Source: Membranipora membranacea
Taxonomy: Eukaryota > Bryozoa > Gymnolaemata > Cheilostomatida > Membraniporidae
Assembly (NCBI GenBank): GCA_914767715.1
Contig: OU612070.1
Span: forward strand, 205,501-269,500
Reading direction: 5' to 3'
Length of the DNA: 64,000 nucleotides
The position numbers were made by a program, and so were the translations under genes. Of the stretch, positions 12,196 through 27,100 are shown piece by piece. Under the pieces are notes generated by a model. That model was not told where the DNA came from. It did no database searches and saw only the letters and a list, made by a program, of their open reading frames with translations. Each line of letters starts with the position of its first letter. Position 1 is the first letter of the stretch.

Positions 12196-15100
12196 TATAT
12201 ACATCTAGATTAATGTACAATTTACAAGATACATGATACACTTTAAACATTTCCTACTAAACTACGATATTATCTACTAATATTTATTTTAGTATATTAA
12301 TAACTTACTAGATACAAAGTCTTGTAGATTATCCCTGCTAACAATCATCTGCATATTCTGTCGTCTTATCTTCAGTATGTGCCATGATCCATCATTTAAC
12401 TTCTCTCCAACATTAACCACCTAAAATAACATAGTGTAGTGCGTATGGAGCTGACAATGTAAGGCTGGCACAAAGACATGCCGGGTTGTGTGATACCCCT
12501 TACTCATAGCATACAATGAGCTGAATACTACGGCTATTCGGCTATATCACCGTTCAGTCATATATATATTTAAACTAGAGAGATATACACAATAATATCT
12601 ACTAACCTGCTGATATCCTGAGAGTAGATATCTGACTATAAGTTTAGACTGATACATAAACACCGACACAACGTCATCACTTATACTAGTCTGTGTAGTG
12701 AGGATAACTCCAGTAGATAATCGAGTTTTAAACTTAATAACAAACTGCTCAGTGAGAGATTGATTCGGTGTGAGGTTAGTTAGCCTGAGATACTGTGAGC
12801 CGTTAAACCGAGCTGGTAACACATCTACAACAATTATAACATCAATCTCATGGTTAGAAATTGTGAGATATCCATAGCCTCTTGATAGATATCATATAAA
12901 CATCATGATGCTAGACTCTATACAAATACTCCACATCACTCATATCAGTATATGTGAGTAAGGTTACAAGAAAGTTCGAGATTCGTGGAAGTAAAAAATC
13001 TTTGCCTTTCCAAACAGAAATTTTTTTAAGTGATACGAGAGTTGCATTACCATTTTACTTAGTGAGACAACTCCCATATAAAATAATTTGTAAAAAGCGG
13101 GGTAGGGACCAATACAAGTATTATTCTCAGCTGTCATAGAAACGTCTGCTGTCTCTGGTAATACATGAGCTAATACATGAGCTCAGACTATCACTGACCT
13201 GTCTGACATGTATCTCCTGTCTGTGATGTACTCACACAGTCACACACCCCCCTGTTCCACCCTTCTCTACATACACCACTGTTATTACAGTAATTCTCCT
13301 CCTCAGCACAGCGAGGCCTCATATCTCTACATTCACTACCTACTGTAACTCGCTGAGTACGTGCTAGTTCTGCCGGATCCTGTAGCTTACCTTTTATAGG
13401 AAGCAAAGAGAATAAATACTGCTGAACATGTCAGATTACAGACAATATTAGATCAACACTCTCAAAATGAGAATACAGTATACACCCTGATTTACTGTGC
13501 TGGTAAGTACTGATGTCCCTGTCATTGCCCGTACACTCTCGGCTATCAGACTATCTGACTATCTTACCATTGATTTTGACGTTATGCACACAGCCCACAT
13601 AGCCCTGATGTAATGATGCTGTGTAGACATGAGGGTTTAGCTTAAGTTTATTGTTAGTATAGTCCAATCCTCCCAGGTACATCTCACCACTCAGGTTAAG
13701 GGCTCTCACCTCACCCCCGCTTACAGTCATCGTCTTAGGCATACCATTCATCTACAATAATATATCAGGGGGTGTAGCCAGAATGGACTGATTCCCAGTG
13801 TCAACTAGTCAGGCACTTATCATAGAGATTTCACACAGAACTGATTTAGTTCAAAAATTATGGCATGGTACTGCTGTGGGTACACACTTCTTCTGTAAAT
13901 CTAGATTTTTTTAATTTGAGAAGAAGAATTATAACTATACTCAGTTATTGATATTCACGGTATTACCACGACAATAAACCAGTCACGTATACAAACACAA
14001 CCAACAAAATTACAGATCATTTGTTAAAAGATATAATATTTGTTAATGAGCCATATTTCTCTCAGTTTGTAGGCAAGTCAGAGCACAGCCCGGGCCAACA
14101 ATCTTCAGTAGCCGTTGGATTGCAGTTGACTCTGAACTCGGGGCCTTCAACACTTGCTCGCAAGGAGCCCTGCGCACTCACCAACTGAGACACCACCTAT
14201 TCCTAGTTCGCCAATTCAGTCCGCGAAAATCATTATTATGGATGACATTTTCCCTACCACAATTGTGTAATATTTTTTTTTATAATAGTAAATGCAATAA
14301 TTATGTAGTTTATTAATGCCATCGGTAAAGATGTGCCAACTCGCCTTGTGACAAAAACAAGCAGCCATGTGACAAGGCTAGTGCCAAATGGTTTGTACCA
14401 GTGAATCATACAATCACAAGCATCCTCAGCATTGATGCGCTGCTACAGTAAGCTGTGCTGTCAGGCTAAAAGGCGTGTTTATAGCTTTGCGTGTGATGAT
14501 AGGGCAGAAGTTTGCGCTATGAGATTCATAGCCTCAAATCTTCCCAGAAATCGTATGAATTGCTAAACCAGATTGAGGGTTATATTCTAGTGACAATGTT
14601 CAGATTTAAGCGCACCAGTTCACAATAAGCATCATAAAGCATAGCAAGTATATAACGAGTCAACTTTCTGCACAGTATAATACTATCTTACCTCGTTATA
14701 AAGTCTGGCCTGTAAATTTACTGAGCATATTACAAATCTCTACATACATACATACATTACTGGACAGGTAGTGATGGAGGGGGGATGGAGGGGGGATGGA
14801 GGGGGAGATGGAGGGGGGAGATGGAGGGGGGGGGGTGATTATCCAGCTAAACTAGATATCTTCCTCCTTCTCTGGTGATTCGACATAACAAGAGAGGATA
14901 TAACTGAGTACATGACTAATAACGAGACTCTCTTACATTGTGAGCAGATAACTCTCAACATACTAACAGCTGACTGGACTGACCAAACATAGACAGGCAG
15001 ACATAAAGTCAATATATTATATATGTCTGTGAGTGTTTGTGGTGTCGTCGTGTGATTAAGTCATATGATAGATAGAGCAAATAATGTGTTGGTTTCTTTT

Positions 15101-18100
15101 CAATTGTTTTGATAAACAATTGCAACATTGTTTGTAGGTGAACCCATCAGAATTTTAATTTGAAACTAAATCAATTCTCACAGCGCACTTATCACGGATG
15201 ATGTCACGATAATATTTTATTGACACTTTGTATCATATAACCAGCCCACAAATGGAGACACATACAGACATATATTGACTAGTGATATGGATATGAACTG
15301 CTGACATACACAATACATGATATACAGCAGGTCTTACAGCACAAGCTATATAACTACTCTTAGTTGTATACATGCTGAGAGGACAGTGTTATATAGAGTA
15401 TCATATACAGATATGAGGTTATATCTTACCATGATAGCAGCACCCCACGGCCTGAACTGGAGGGTTAGTGTGTGCATAACTCCATCACTAAGTCTCTTAT
15501 CTGACAGCTTACGCCGTTTAGCTGCTGAACTCTGCTGTAGTATCAGATATAAATATCCGTCTAACAACTCAACAGCGAATACGTCATCTCTACAATAATA
15601 ATGTTATATATACGTCATCTCTACAATAATAATAATATACATAAAAACTTGCATCATCACGACAAAAAAAATACAAGGTTACATACACACACACATATAT
15701 ATATATATGTATATAATACACATCATCACGCATAGGAAGACCAGAGAGATTAGACAGAGTATCTAATGTCTCTGGTTATATCGTATAATTTAAGAAAGAG
15801 GATTACTCCCTCTGGGAGTAAACTGACCAGATTATTCAGATAGATATACATTTATATCAGATATAGGACACTATCCATACCCGGCCTTATTATTCATATG
15901 TGGATACAGTTATATATTCTGACCAGCATTAAGACCAGGACAGTTACAAACCATCGGGACGAGGCAGCTGCCACAGCTACTGTTTACATAGATATATATT
16001 ATAGGACCTCATGGTTTCTATAGAGTTTATTAAAACAGTTATAGTCTGTATAAATCTTCCCACAGGAATAGAGAAGCAGCAGAGCGTATGATAAGATTGA
16101 TTTTCTCCTCTGAGTCACGAAGTAACCAGCAGCAGACTAATATCTTTAGTCATATACATAAACACCTACACACCTAGATGTGATGGGAATATTAATTCTC
16201 TGATTTTATTAACTGCTTCAATGCAGATCATGATTGGATAAAAGAGATCAAAGCATCAATAAATCTACGGAACTCTCTCAGTTGTCTACTAATATGTTTA
16301 CTATTTACATATCGATGTTTTAATCTGAGCATACTTCTGAGCAGCTGCTATAGAAGTGTCAAGGTAACATGTAGCCTGGGTTACCCTCATAATGTTAGGT
16401 GAGGGATCACAATCTGTTGATCGCCATCTGATGATGATTATTAATGTAGCAACTAACCTTGTGCCCAATACCAATGATATTACATTCCCAAGCTGCTAAA
16501 ATGATGTCAATTCTGTAAACCCTAAGCTTACGCTAGTATAGTATAGTACAGTGTCTGCCAACAGACCCCCCTCCCTTCACAAGTGTATATCAGTATACTA
16601 ATACTACCGCACTGGTGTTGTTCAGTATGCTACTTCGTAACTCATGTATATCAGTGTAATGCTCCCCCATTAATGTATAATAGTATAATACTCCCCCATT
16701 AATGCATATCAGTATAATACTAACCCCGGCCCAGTACTGTATAGTAAGAGCCCAGCCCTCTCTGTAGTTCTGAAGGATATAGATAAGAAGCTGTTAGCTG
16801 TATTATCTATCCTCGGTAGTCTGATATAATCGTCTGGTCTGATGATAGTAACAGGCTGAGATAACTCTACCCTTACACACTCCCCGTACTGTATATCCCC
16901 TGTAGAGCTGAACAAGGGGGACGATTCATCCAGTATAACCAATCTTATAGTGTCAATTTTTAACTCAACCTGAGACAAGCAAAGAATTGTCAAGATTATT
17001 AATACAGTTGATGCAGTGATAGAAGCATCCCTGTACTCTCAAAACCTGGAGGAATATTATAAGGTAAAGCCTCTATAGGCCATACATTATCATACACTGT
17101 GAAATCAGACAGCCGTTGAAATGTCCCTAAGCTGTCGTGATGTCACAAGGTTGTTGTGCTGTCACAGAAAAATAATTAGGCCGTTATTATTCTCTACACC
17201 AGATTTATTTATTAGATGTGACAGAGTAGTATAGTAGTTTCGTAGTTTTGTGGCTGAATATTACTCACCTCTCTCAGACATCCTATAAAGTTCTGAGTAG
17301 CTTTACTGCCGTTTAGAAGTCTCACATCCGAAGCTCCTCCCACAAATAATTCTCTACTTGTGATATCAGAGAAGTTACCGTTTGTACTCCAGGTGGCTGA
17401 GTGTTCCTTATCATCCACATAAACTAACACCTAAAATCATCATATATCAATTATATATCATGAGTAACCACCACATCATCTGCTGAACTGTTACTGAATC
17501 TGATTGTCAAGAAAAAACCTGTCACTGCCTGACAATTTGCTCAGCCTTCCTTTGGTAATCATGTTTGATATTTTGACAGCACAAAGTGATGATATATTTC
17601 TTGAAATCAGGTTTTGAGTTATCATTAAATAACATAAAAATAATTTCCTGTTATTGTTAGTGACTAGTAAAAAAGACAGCAAACCACAAGACCACAATTA
17701 ACGCTGTATACGGTATGTATACATATATATGTAATATATATCGATATATTTATACATAGGTAGTCTATATCGATTTATATGTATACATATATACATATAC
17801 ATATATGTAATCTATATACATATATGCAGAGCACCAATAGAATTATATATATATGTATATATGACTACAAGAGATAAAAAGAGAATCACACAACCCTGAT
17901 AATATCTCACCGCAGAAGGACAACTACACACAGAAGACTAAACAAGCAAACATGTATATATTATTATCTATATTATTGTGGGTGTTATATGCTATATTAT
18001 GATTCATTCTTTGTGATCGTCTAGCTAAAATCATTTGTCATGCTAAACTTCAGCTTGCTGCTGACTTGTCGTGATAATGGCCAAAGAATTAAACGTAAGG

Positions 18101-21100
18101 TTCAGTGCTGCCGGAGCTGGAAATAATACTAGATAAGATTGATATTCTGAATATCTCTGCACAACTAACACAATGTGTAAATGTGGTGAAGTGCAAAACA
18201 ATCATCGCTATCTATGAAAGGTGATCATCACACTCTATAACAATTTTAATGGAAATCCAACAATAAAAGTTGAATTTCTATTCTATTAAATAGATTAAAT
18301 AGATAGATTCTATAATGACTAGCTGCAGTAGTAGAGTAATATGGTGATGATAGTGTTATGATAACAAAGAGAAAGCTACTCACAGCGCATGAACTCTCGT
18401 CATTATTGAGCTGTTGAAAATTAAAAGTGCCTGTCAATGCGCTGTCATAGAGAAATCTTATATCTGTACCAATAATATTAAATATGTATAATATGGAATA
18501 TACACAATGTATGTTAGGAAATAGAGAGAGGATTATACCCAAGGTCAAAGATTTTGGACTCCCATTGTAACCCATAATTCTCATCAAGGTCTAACCCCTC
18601 CCCCTCCCCCCCTCCTACATTGTATTAATTCGTAATACTTTATTATTAACTTTGGGCAGCATTAAAAAAACATGTTGTTGAATCAGGTCTGTGTCCTAAG
18701 CCACGCCATTGTTTCCATGATACACCTCAGATAGGTAATACACATATAGTGAGTAGTTAGCCCTAACTATTATAACTATAACTAAACAGTATGATATGCG
18801 GTGGGCAAAAGTCTGGGAGGCTCAGACTATATGATATATAGAGTAGGTAGCCTTGTCAGCCAGACACCGGTTTTGGTTTGTTTGGTTTGACAAGGCTATA
18901 GAGTAGGCTGTATGTAAAGTAGGCTGTATGTTGATACCTTTTTAACTTGACGTTTGATGAGTACACTATGCCACCGATTATCATCGAATGTATTAGTACC
19001 TCCCACAGTTCTGGTGTGATAAGGTCTCTTATTGTCGAGCTGTGAGCTGATGTATAACTGTCCATTTACTAATCCTATATTAATATATCTCCTCTCATCA
19101 CCTACAGAACATAGTATATACCCTGTGTGTCAGAGTGGGCGTGGGGGGAGAGGGAAGACAGCTGAGTATACACCCTGCGTGTCAGAGCGGGTGGGGGAGG
19201 GTACTGAGTATATATATATATAAGGCTATCTGATGACGCTGTTACCACATGGTCGTATATGACTGTAATTGTGATAATGAGGTGATAAATATGGTTCTGC
19301 TGATCGTCCCGACTATTGATGATGTTATTGTATCACCTAATCAGACCTATATCACATTACTTCCTTACTCAGTCAACAGGCAGCAGCAGCGGCAGCATCT
19401 CTCATATAAAGTCATCATATATAGATGATAGGTAACTCATCCCAATGCTTATAAGCATGTACCCAGATTTCAGAGCAAACAAAAATACTGAGAAATCAAT
19501 ATAATATCAGTAAAACAGCAAGCTGTGAGAAGCACCTTCAAGGATGACATTACCGATATTAAAATCCCGGTGCAAATCAGTTAAACAAAAGTGAGCACTT
19601 TCTGCACTGGCTATGTCAGACTATGGACAAGTCAATAAGCTGAGCAGCCAGCTTCTCGCTTTCTTAGATTTTGTTACATTATCTTATCCGATAAAACGCT
19701 AATCGCAAGTCGGGCAGCGGAATCAAACATCGAGAGGGGAGATATTTATAATTCTGCCATATACAATAACACATCAGGATGTATACAAACCTGTATATAG
19801 TATACAATAACACATCAGGATGTATACAAACCTGTATATAGTATACAATAACACATCAGGATGTATACAAACCTGTATATAGTATACAATAACACATCAG
19901 GATGTATACAAACCTGTATATAGTATACAATAACACATCAGGATGTATACAAACCTGTATATAGTATACAATAACACATCAGGATGTATACAAACCTGTA
20001 TATAGTATACAATAACACATCAGGATGTATACAAACCTGTATATAGTATACAATAACACATCAGGATGTATACAAACCTGTATATAGTATACAATAACAC
20101 ATCAGGATGTATACAAACCTGTATATAGTATACAATAACACATCAGGATGTATACAAACCTGTATATAGTATACAATAACACATCAGGATGTATACAAAC
20201 CTGTATATAGTATACAATAACACATCAGGATGTATACAAACCTGTATATAGTATACAATAACACATCAGGATGTATACAAACCTGTATATAGTATACAAT
20301 AACACATCAGGATGTATACAAACCTGTATATAGTATACAATAACACATCAGGATGTATACAAACCTGTATATAGTATACAATAACACATCAGGATGTATA
20401 CAAACCTGTATATAGTATACAATAACACATCAGGATGTATACAAACCTGTATATAGTATACAATAACACATCAGGATGTATACAAACCTGTATATAGTAT
20501 CATCCCATCTCCTGATTCAGTTTTAAACTCAAATCTGATCTCCTCAGATATATACTCCATCTTTATATCTTTGTCCTTAAAGCTGTAACTTATAAACTCG
20601 CTACCCGAGAATGTGGCCGTCTTTTTCTCTGTGGCTAAAATAAAACAAAAGTACTACATGAAAATATGGCTGGTGAAGAGTTACCGTCAATCCCTGTGAT
20701 ACAGTCGAACCCTGTGTAATATAGAGTCAAACTCTGTGATACAGCCGAGCCCTGTGTAATATAGAGTCAAACTCTGTGATACAGTCGAACCCTGTGTAAT
20801 ATAGAGTCAAACTCTGTGATACAGTCGAGCCCTGTGACACCAACAGGGGAGATAAACAGCTGCTGAGGAATGATTCAATAATATAAGAAGAAAACGAAGA
20901 GAGGCTAACACAATATTTATATATATTCATTTATTAAATCATAATATATATTTATATTACAGGCCCTGGATTCAAGTCAAACATTTCAGCTTCCGTGTAT
21001 AGCGATGTGTCGTCTCTCTATCATATATTAAACTGCTACTGATAATGTTACAAACATCAACACAGAGATATATACACAGAGATATATACACAGAGATATA

Positions 21101-24100
21101 TGACTTGACTCATGGTTTCTAGCTGAAGACCTGTGTGTTGTGCAGTGGAACGCGCACCACTGTATGTTGTATCCTATAGACGGAGAGATTTGAGTGGTGT
21201 TTTTATTTTGTATGACTGATTTATCACAGATACATGGAATGCAGTAGTATCCCAGAATACACCTAAGAGACAGTGCTATAAAATCTCTGTGATTAGGGCT
21301 CATCACTCTGTGCCCAGAGCCAATTCCTCATTCATTCATTGATTTATATCTATTATCTCTACATATGAGATAATTTATAGACAATAGAGAATGTATCTCA
21401 GGACACTGTCCTCAGGGGTAATTCTAACATTATACAAACAGTGACACAACTATCAAGGTGCCTGTTGAAACAAGTGACTGTAATGTATAAACATGTAAAT
21501 GTGTTATAGATAATGTAATGACAACTTGTACACAATGTGAAGACATAAAAATACAATTAGGCCACTCTCATATTACAAGCAGAGACAAAGCAGTTCATTA
21601 TTGTCAACAGCATAATAAAACATAACCAAATAAAACATTTGGGGCTTCACTAGCTGCTGGTTAGCTGCAGGTTATTATAGGATTAGATAAAATGTCTAAC
21701 CAAGAAGTGACCCTGTTACTGATGTATGTAACTCTGCTCAGTGGTTAAATAATAATAACAGTAAATAATTCACAGCTAGTTGAGAGATGCAGGAGTGATA
21801 GAAATGTTACACCTCGGCTTTAGTTAGCAGTTAGCTGTAAACTTGATGATCACACCAGCTCCTGAGTTACCCCATAACCAAATTATTCGCTTATTACTTT
21901 GTGAAGCTGAGTCCAACAAGGTATTTTTTCCTACAGATATGGTATAAAATGTAGTTAACAGACCATCTAACACAGCAATATAAAGATAGCCCTTCGGCCT
22001 TTGGGATTGTGTGATTCTTTAATTCATAATAATATGTAGTTTTGTGTGTCTCAATACGTGACTGATTTCACGACAAACAGATGAAGCTGTCCCCAGAGTA
22101 TTTCTATACCAGTATTGTTACATTATATTAATATCTACAAGCACACATCTGTGCTTATATCATATAAATATTTATATGTATCTGATATAGTAGTATCTCT
22201 ATCATAATGTCAGAAAGAAAAAATAATTTTATCCCCCGAGGCTTGGACTGACGCTCGGACTGATGCGATCTCTGTCGGTGGTCTAACAGTTTATATCCTA
22301 ATATAACAAGGTGATAATATCGGAGAGACAATAATACTACTGTAGTGTTAAACGATAAAAAACAGCTCATCCAGGTTTGACGAAACAAACCCTCTTGTTA
22401 GGTGCTCCCTGACGCCTACTCTGTGAATACTAAGCCTCGTTACCAATTTTTTTCTCAAATACACCAGCAAAAACTAAATAGGACTCAGGAATCACTGAGA
22501 CAAAATCAAAACTCTAAAATTTTAAAGCACGGATCAACACCCTGGCATTTTGTGTGCAGCGAAGAGAGAAAATGTTATGAGTAAAAGAAAACGCAGCTTT
22601 ATAATATTATAACTATATAGACATACCTAGGTTAGCATATATCATCAGTAGAAGAAGGAAGGCATAAATAATAAATCCCTCCATCATAGAGTACTATGTC
22701 TGATCTAAACACCATCAATAACCTCTACAAAGCCTCACTCAAAGCCTCACTCAAAGCCTCACTCAAAGCCGTGCTGTATCCTCTTATAGACAGATTATAC
22801 ACCTCATGGCCAGTATGTATACTAAAGTACCTCGCTGATAGCCCAACTATAGCTCAGATATTACCAAGTATCCAAGTCACAATCTAATATACCAATAAAA
22901 ATGTCCTGTAGAAAAAAACTCTGTCAGTTTGTAGATTTAATATCTGAGCCAATGACAGGCTAACTGTTTATAAGAGCTGACCAATCAGAAGTCTAGCTGT
23001 ATGAGCTATACACTGACTTAGATCAGATCACAATAGAGCAGCAGCGGACGGACAGCGGACATGAATAAATAGAGATCGGATATGTTAACGATAAATACTC
23101 AGCTATCAATTACTCTCCTGGTGCAATCCAATATACACCAATACAAGCACAAGCACGACTATCAATTATGCATGACAAACCAGTAAAAAAATGTTTGAAA
23201 ATACAAGCACCATCTGTAAAACCAATATTTAGACTCAAATAGCACACATGGCAGGCTGGTTTAATACAGCACAGCCCGGATATTAATCACACAATATGTC
23301 CGACAGAGCAGACTAATTCAAACATCTCAATGTCTCCGGCAGAGTAAATCTGTAAACACGTATCCTGCTGATGATGGCTGGTCGGCTATCAGTGTATGTA
23401 TCAGTGTGTATATCAGTGTGTATATTATATATAACGATACTCTCTCAACGATCCAGTTAATATTCAAGTTTACTCTCACTAACAATCAATGTGTCATAAA
23501 GTGTGCTGCTAACAAACATCGCTGTATCTCTGTTAGACACTAAGAGCTGCTAGCACAAAACGACAAGAGGGTAAATCATCAGCCCTGAAACTAAGATCAA
23601 TATCGGGCATCTTTGAGAATACAGTGCGAAATTACTCCAACTGAAATACTGATGGACAAGAGAGACTTTGTGACAATGCGAGTATGGTGTGCCGCTATGA
23701 ATACCCATCAGAAAATCAGAACTAATACATTATTTGTTATTTGATGAGGTTTTATGGAGCAGCCGTTTATAGCTAGCTGGGGTACATGTTGAGTGATCTC
23801 TGTAGATGTAAAGCGGATGATCCGCTCGCTCGGTAGTGAATAGAGTCATCATATTCACACCACATTCATTACTTAGCTTGTGCTCCTACAGGTGTAATTA
23901 GGTGGAAGATTGAATCGTCAGGAAATCACTCGACACTATATAAAACTCAGGCTATAGAATCAATAGAGTGCTAATTATTTTATACAACAGAAAAAAGTCA
24001 TAACAATAAATAAAAATTTGGCTTTTTGATTCTGGAGTTTTCCTTTCAATAAGACAAACAAAGATGAGACACAATGGATCAATATTAATTCATGGATTAG

Positions 24101-27100
24101 AATAATTCTTAACTTTTCCTTTGTTAACCACTTTACTGCACTTATTATACTATCTAATCTAAACACAAAATGGTATTCAAGATAATCATGTCATAATTAT
24201 ATAACAAAACACAGCAAACGTCACCATCAAACAGTAAGGGAAACAGTGATCTTAGTGGCTGCCCTCAGAGGCTTGTTCGTTATCTCATCCTTACAACTCT
24301 AACAATTAACAGTTATAAGATGCATCATTCCTATCTATCAATCACATCATACAACCTCCTACACCTCATGTAAAATACCACCTTCAACACTTGTATGCTG
24401 AGGACGAGCACTCTAACTAACTGAGTCACCTACTATGTAATGAGGGTCCTCGGAGATTGATGAAGATTACTTTAATATTGAAGGAAAATCGGTTTCATGC
24501 ATCTGCAGCAGGATACTAGATACTACTTGATGTGCCTCAATGGGCCTAGTTAGAACACATATCAGTAGTTCCTCCAAAATTTCCATCAATGAGAAGTTAT
24601 CCGATCTTTGATAAGAAGGGGACAACTCTTATTATCAAATAAAAAGCAGAAGGTAGACACACGGGTTTTACCAGCAATGAACTACCAGGGAGGATGGACG
24701 TGGACCCCACCATCCTTGGTTTTACTAGGGGTGTATATATCCAAGTTTAAAGTTGCAAGTGGTGTGCGGTTGTAATATTTATATATATAAATATATATAA
24801 GCTGCAGCGCCAATCAGGTCAAAATCACAAGTGTTGTCTCCGTTCGAGGACTGAGAAATATCAGTGCCTTAAGGGCGCGGCCGCCGTATTCGGCGCCAAG
24901 TTGCTCTCAGTTTGCAGGCAGGTCGGAGCACACCTTGGGCGTCATATGAGCCCAGTAGTCAGTAGACCACAGCGGGATTCGAACCCAGGACCTCCAACGA
25001 TTGCGCGTTAAAGGGCAGGCGCTCTAACCAACTGAGCTACCTCCTACTCCTCCCCAGCGCAGTGAGAAAATAAAACTACATAACTGGCCATAACTGATAT
25101 ATGAGATCAATAGACAAAACATAACAGTGATATGTATAATAAAGAGCTCACCCATCTCACATAGATCTCCTGTATATCCGTTTTCTATACAGTCACATGT
25201 TCTAATAGACTCTCTTATATAACATAGCCCATCATTCTCACACTCCATATCACATCTCCTGTCGGGCGTACTCACCACACCCTCAAACTTCAGTATGTCA
25301 GGTTCTACATTTTCTGTGCAGTTAATGAATGACATGTCCCTGATTTCACCTGAATATCTGTCCAAACCAAAAAATTAAACGGTGATATACTACAATGTAT
25401 GGTGTCATTAACATTTGGGATTTATCCTCTACCTGTAATCTGAATCTCTGAGCAGAACATAAAAAGAAGATTTCATCAGATTTCTATCGTTTTGCTTAGT
25501 TCTTTCCCATCACTCCTTTTGTGTCATGTTCGGAGGTAGCTTACTGGCTACTCACACCATATCATAATGCAGCTTATGGGTACTCAGTACACATTCTACA
25601 CTGGTAGTAAACACTCACATAGTTCACAGTCTACACTGATAGTCTCTGACACTCACGAAGTTCACAGTGTACACTGATAGTCTCTGACACTCATGAAGTT
25701 CACAGTCTACACTGATAGTCTCTGACACTCACAAAGGTCACAGTCTACACTGATAGTCTCTGACACTCACGAAGTTCACAGTCTACACTGATAGTCTCTG
25801 ACACTCACATAGTTCACAGTCCACACTGATAGTCTCTGACACTCACGAAGTTCACAGTCTACACTGATAGTCTCTAACACTCACAAAGTTCACAGTCTAC
25901 ACTGATAGTCTCTGACGCTCACATAGTTCACAGTCCACACTGATAGCCTCTGACACTCACGAAGTTCACAGTCTACACTGATAGTCTCTGACACTCATGG
26001 AGTTCACAGTCTACACTGATAGTCTCTGACACTCACATAGTTCACAGTCCACACTGATAGTCTCTGACACTCACGAAGTTCACAGTCTACACTGATAGTC
26101 TCTGACACTCATGAAGTTCACAGTCTACACTGATAGTCTCTGACACTCACGAAGTTCACAGTCCACACTGATAGTCTCTGACACTCACGAAGTTCACAGT
26201 CTACACTGATAGTCTCTGACACTCATGAAGTTCACAGTCTACACTGATAGTCTCTGACGCTCACATAGTTCACAGTCCACGCTGATAGTCTCTGACACTC
26301 ACGAAGTTCACAGTCTACACTGATAGTCTCTGACACTCATGAAGTTCACAGTCTACACTGATAGTCTCTGACACTCACATAGTTCACAGTCCACACTGAT
26401 AGTCTCTGACACTCACGAAGTTCACAGTCTACACTGATAGTCTCTGACACTCATGAAGTTCACAGTCTACACTGACAGTCTCTGACACTCACGAAGTTCA
26501 CAGTCTACACTGATAGTCTCTGACACTCACGAAGTTCACAGTCTACACTGATAGTCTCTGACACTCACGAAGTTCACAGTCTACACTGATAGTACTCACA
26601 GCACTCACTCACTCACTAATTATAAGATGTGATACAAACAAACCTGGTGAGGAGGTAAGAGAATGGATTAGCGAGTAGCTCCACAGATATCCCATATTTA
26701 TCAGCAGGTAATCCTCCCATATACATCTCACTAACAATAGTATACATACATGGTCAGATAACAACTCCGAGTCAACATCAACTTATAAAATTAGAATCCA
26801 TTGAGAAGGTGAGGGTACCGAAAGCTGAAAGACCTTTCACAGGATATATAGAAATCCTACTAAGCAGACTGAAGAACCAGAGAACCAGAGATTCTCACAA
26901 ACCTTGTTTTTGTGTTTGATCTTCCAAATTTTAGATCATCAAAGTTAGCTGTCCACTTCTGATAGACGGAGTCTAGTATGAGAGAAGTTGTCTGCCCTTC
27001 TCGCTGTATGCTCACTTTATGCCACTTTCTGTAGATAAGAACAGGACAGGATAAATACATGACAATAACCATCAGCAATATAACATGTTAGAGCGTATGT

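Noticed and set aside
18411-18463. Longer version of the neurexin microexon starting at 18463 (80 nt)
   Set aside because: In the required phase it opens ATA TAA and its length is not a multiple of three; the acceptor at 18411-18413 fits better.
19760-20497. CRISPR-like regular repeats
   Set aside because: Units are directly tandem without unique spacers, in a eukaryotic intron; this is a minisatellite.
22696-22887. Plus-strand frame with KASL repeats next to the internal neurexin exon
   Set aside because: Derived from a 12-bp tandem repeat (AGCCTCACTCAA); no homology.
24960-25048. tRNA gene on the minus strand
   Set aside because: A and B boxes are present but the anticodon and acceptor arms do not pair, and the sequence recurs with a common body; it is a SINE.
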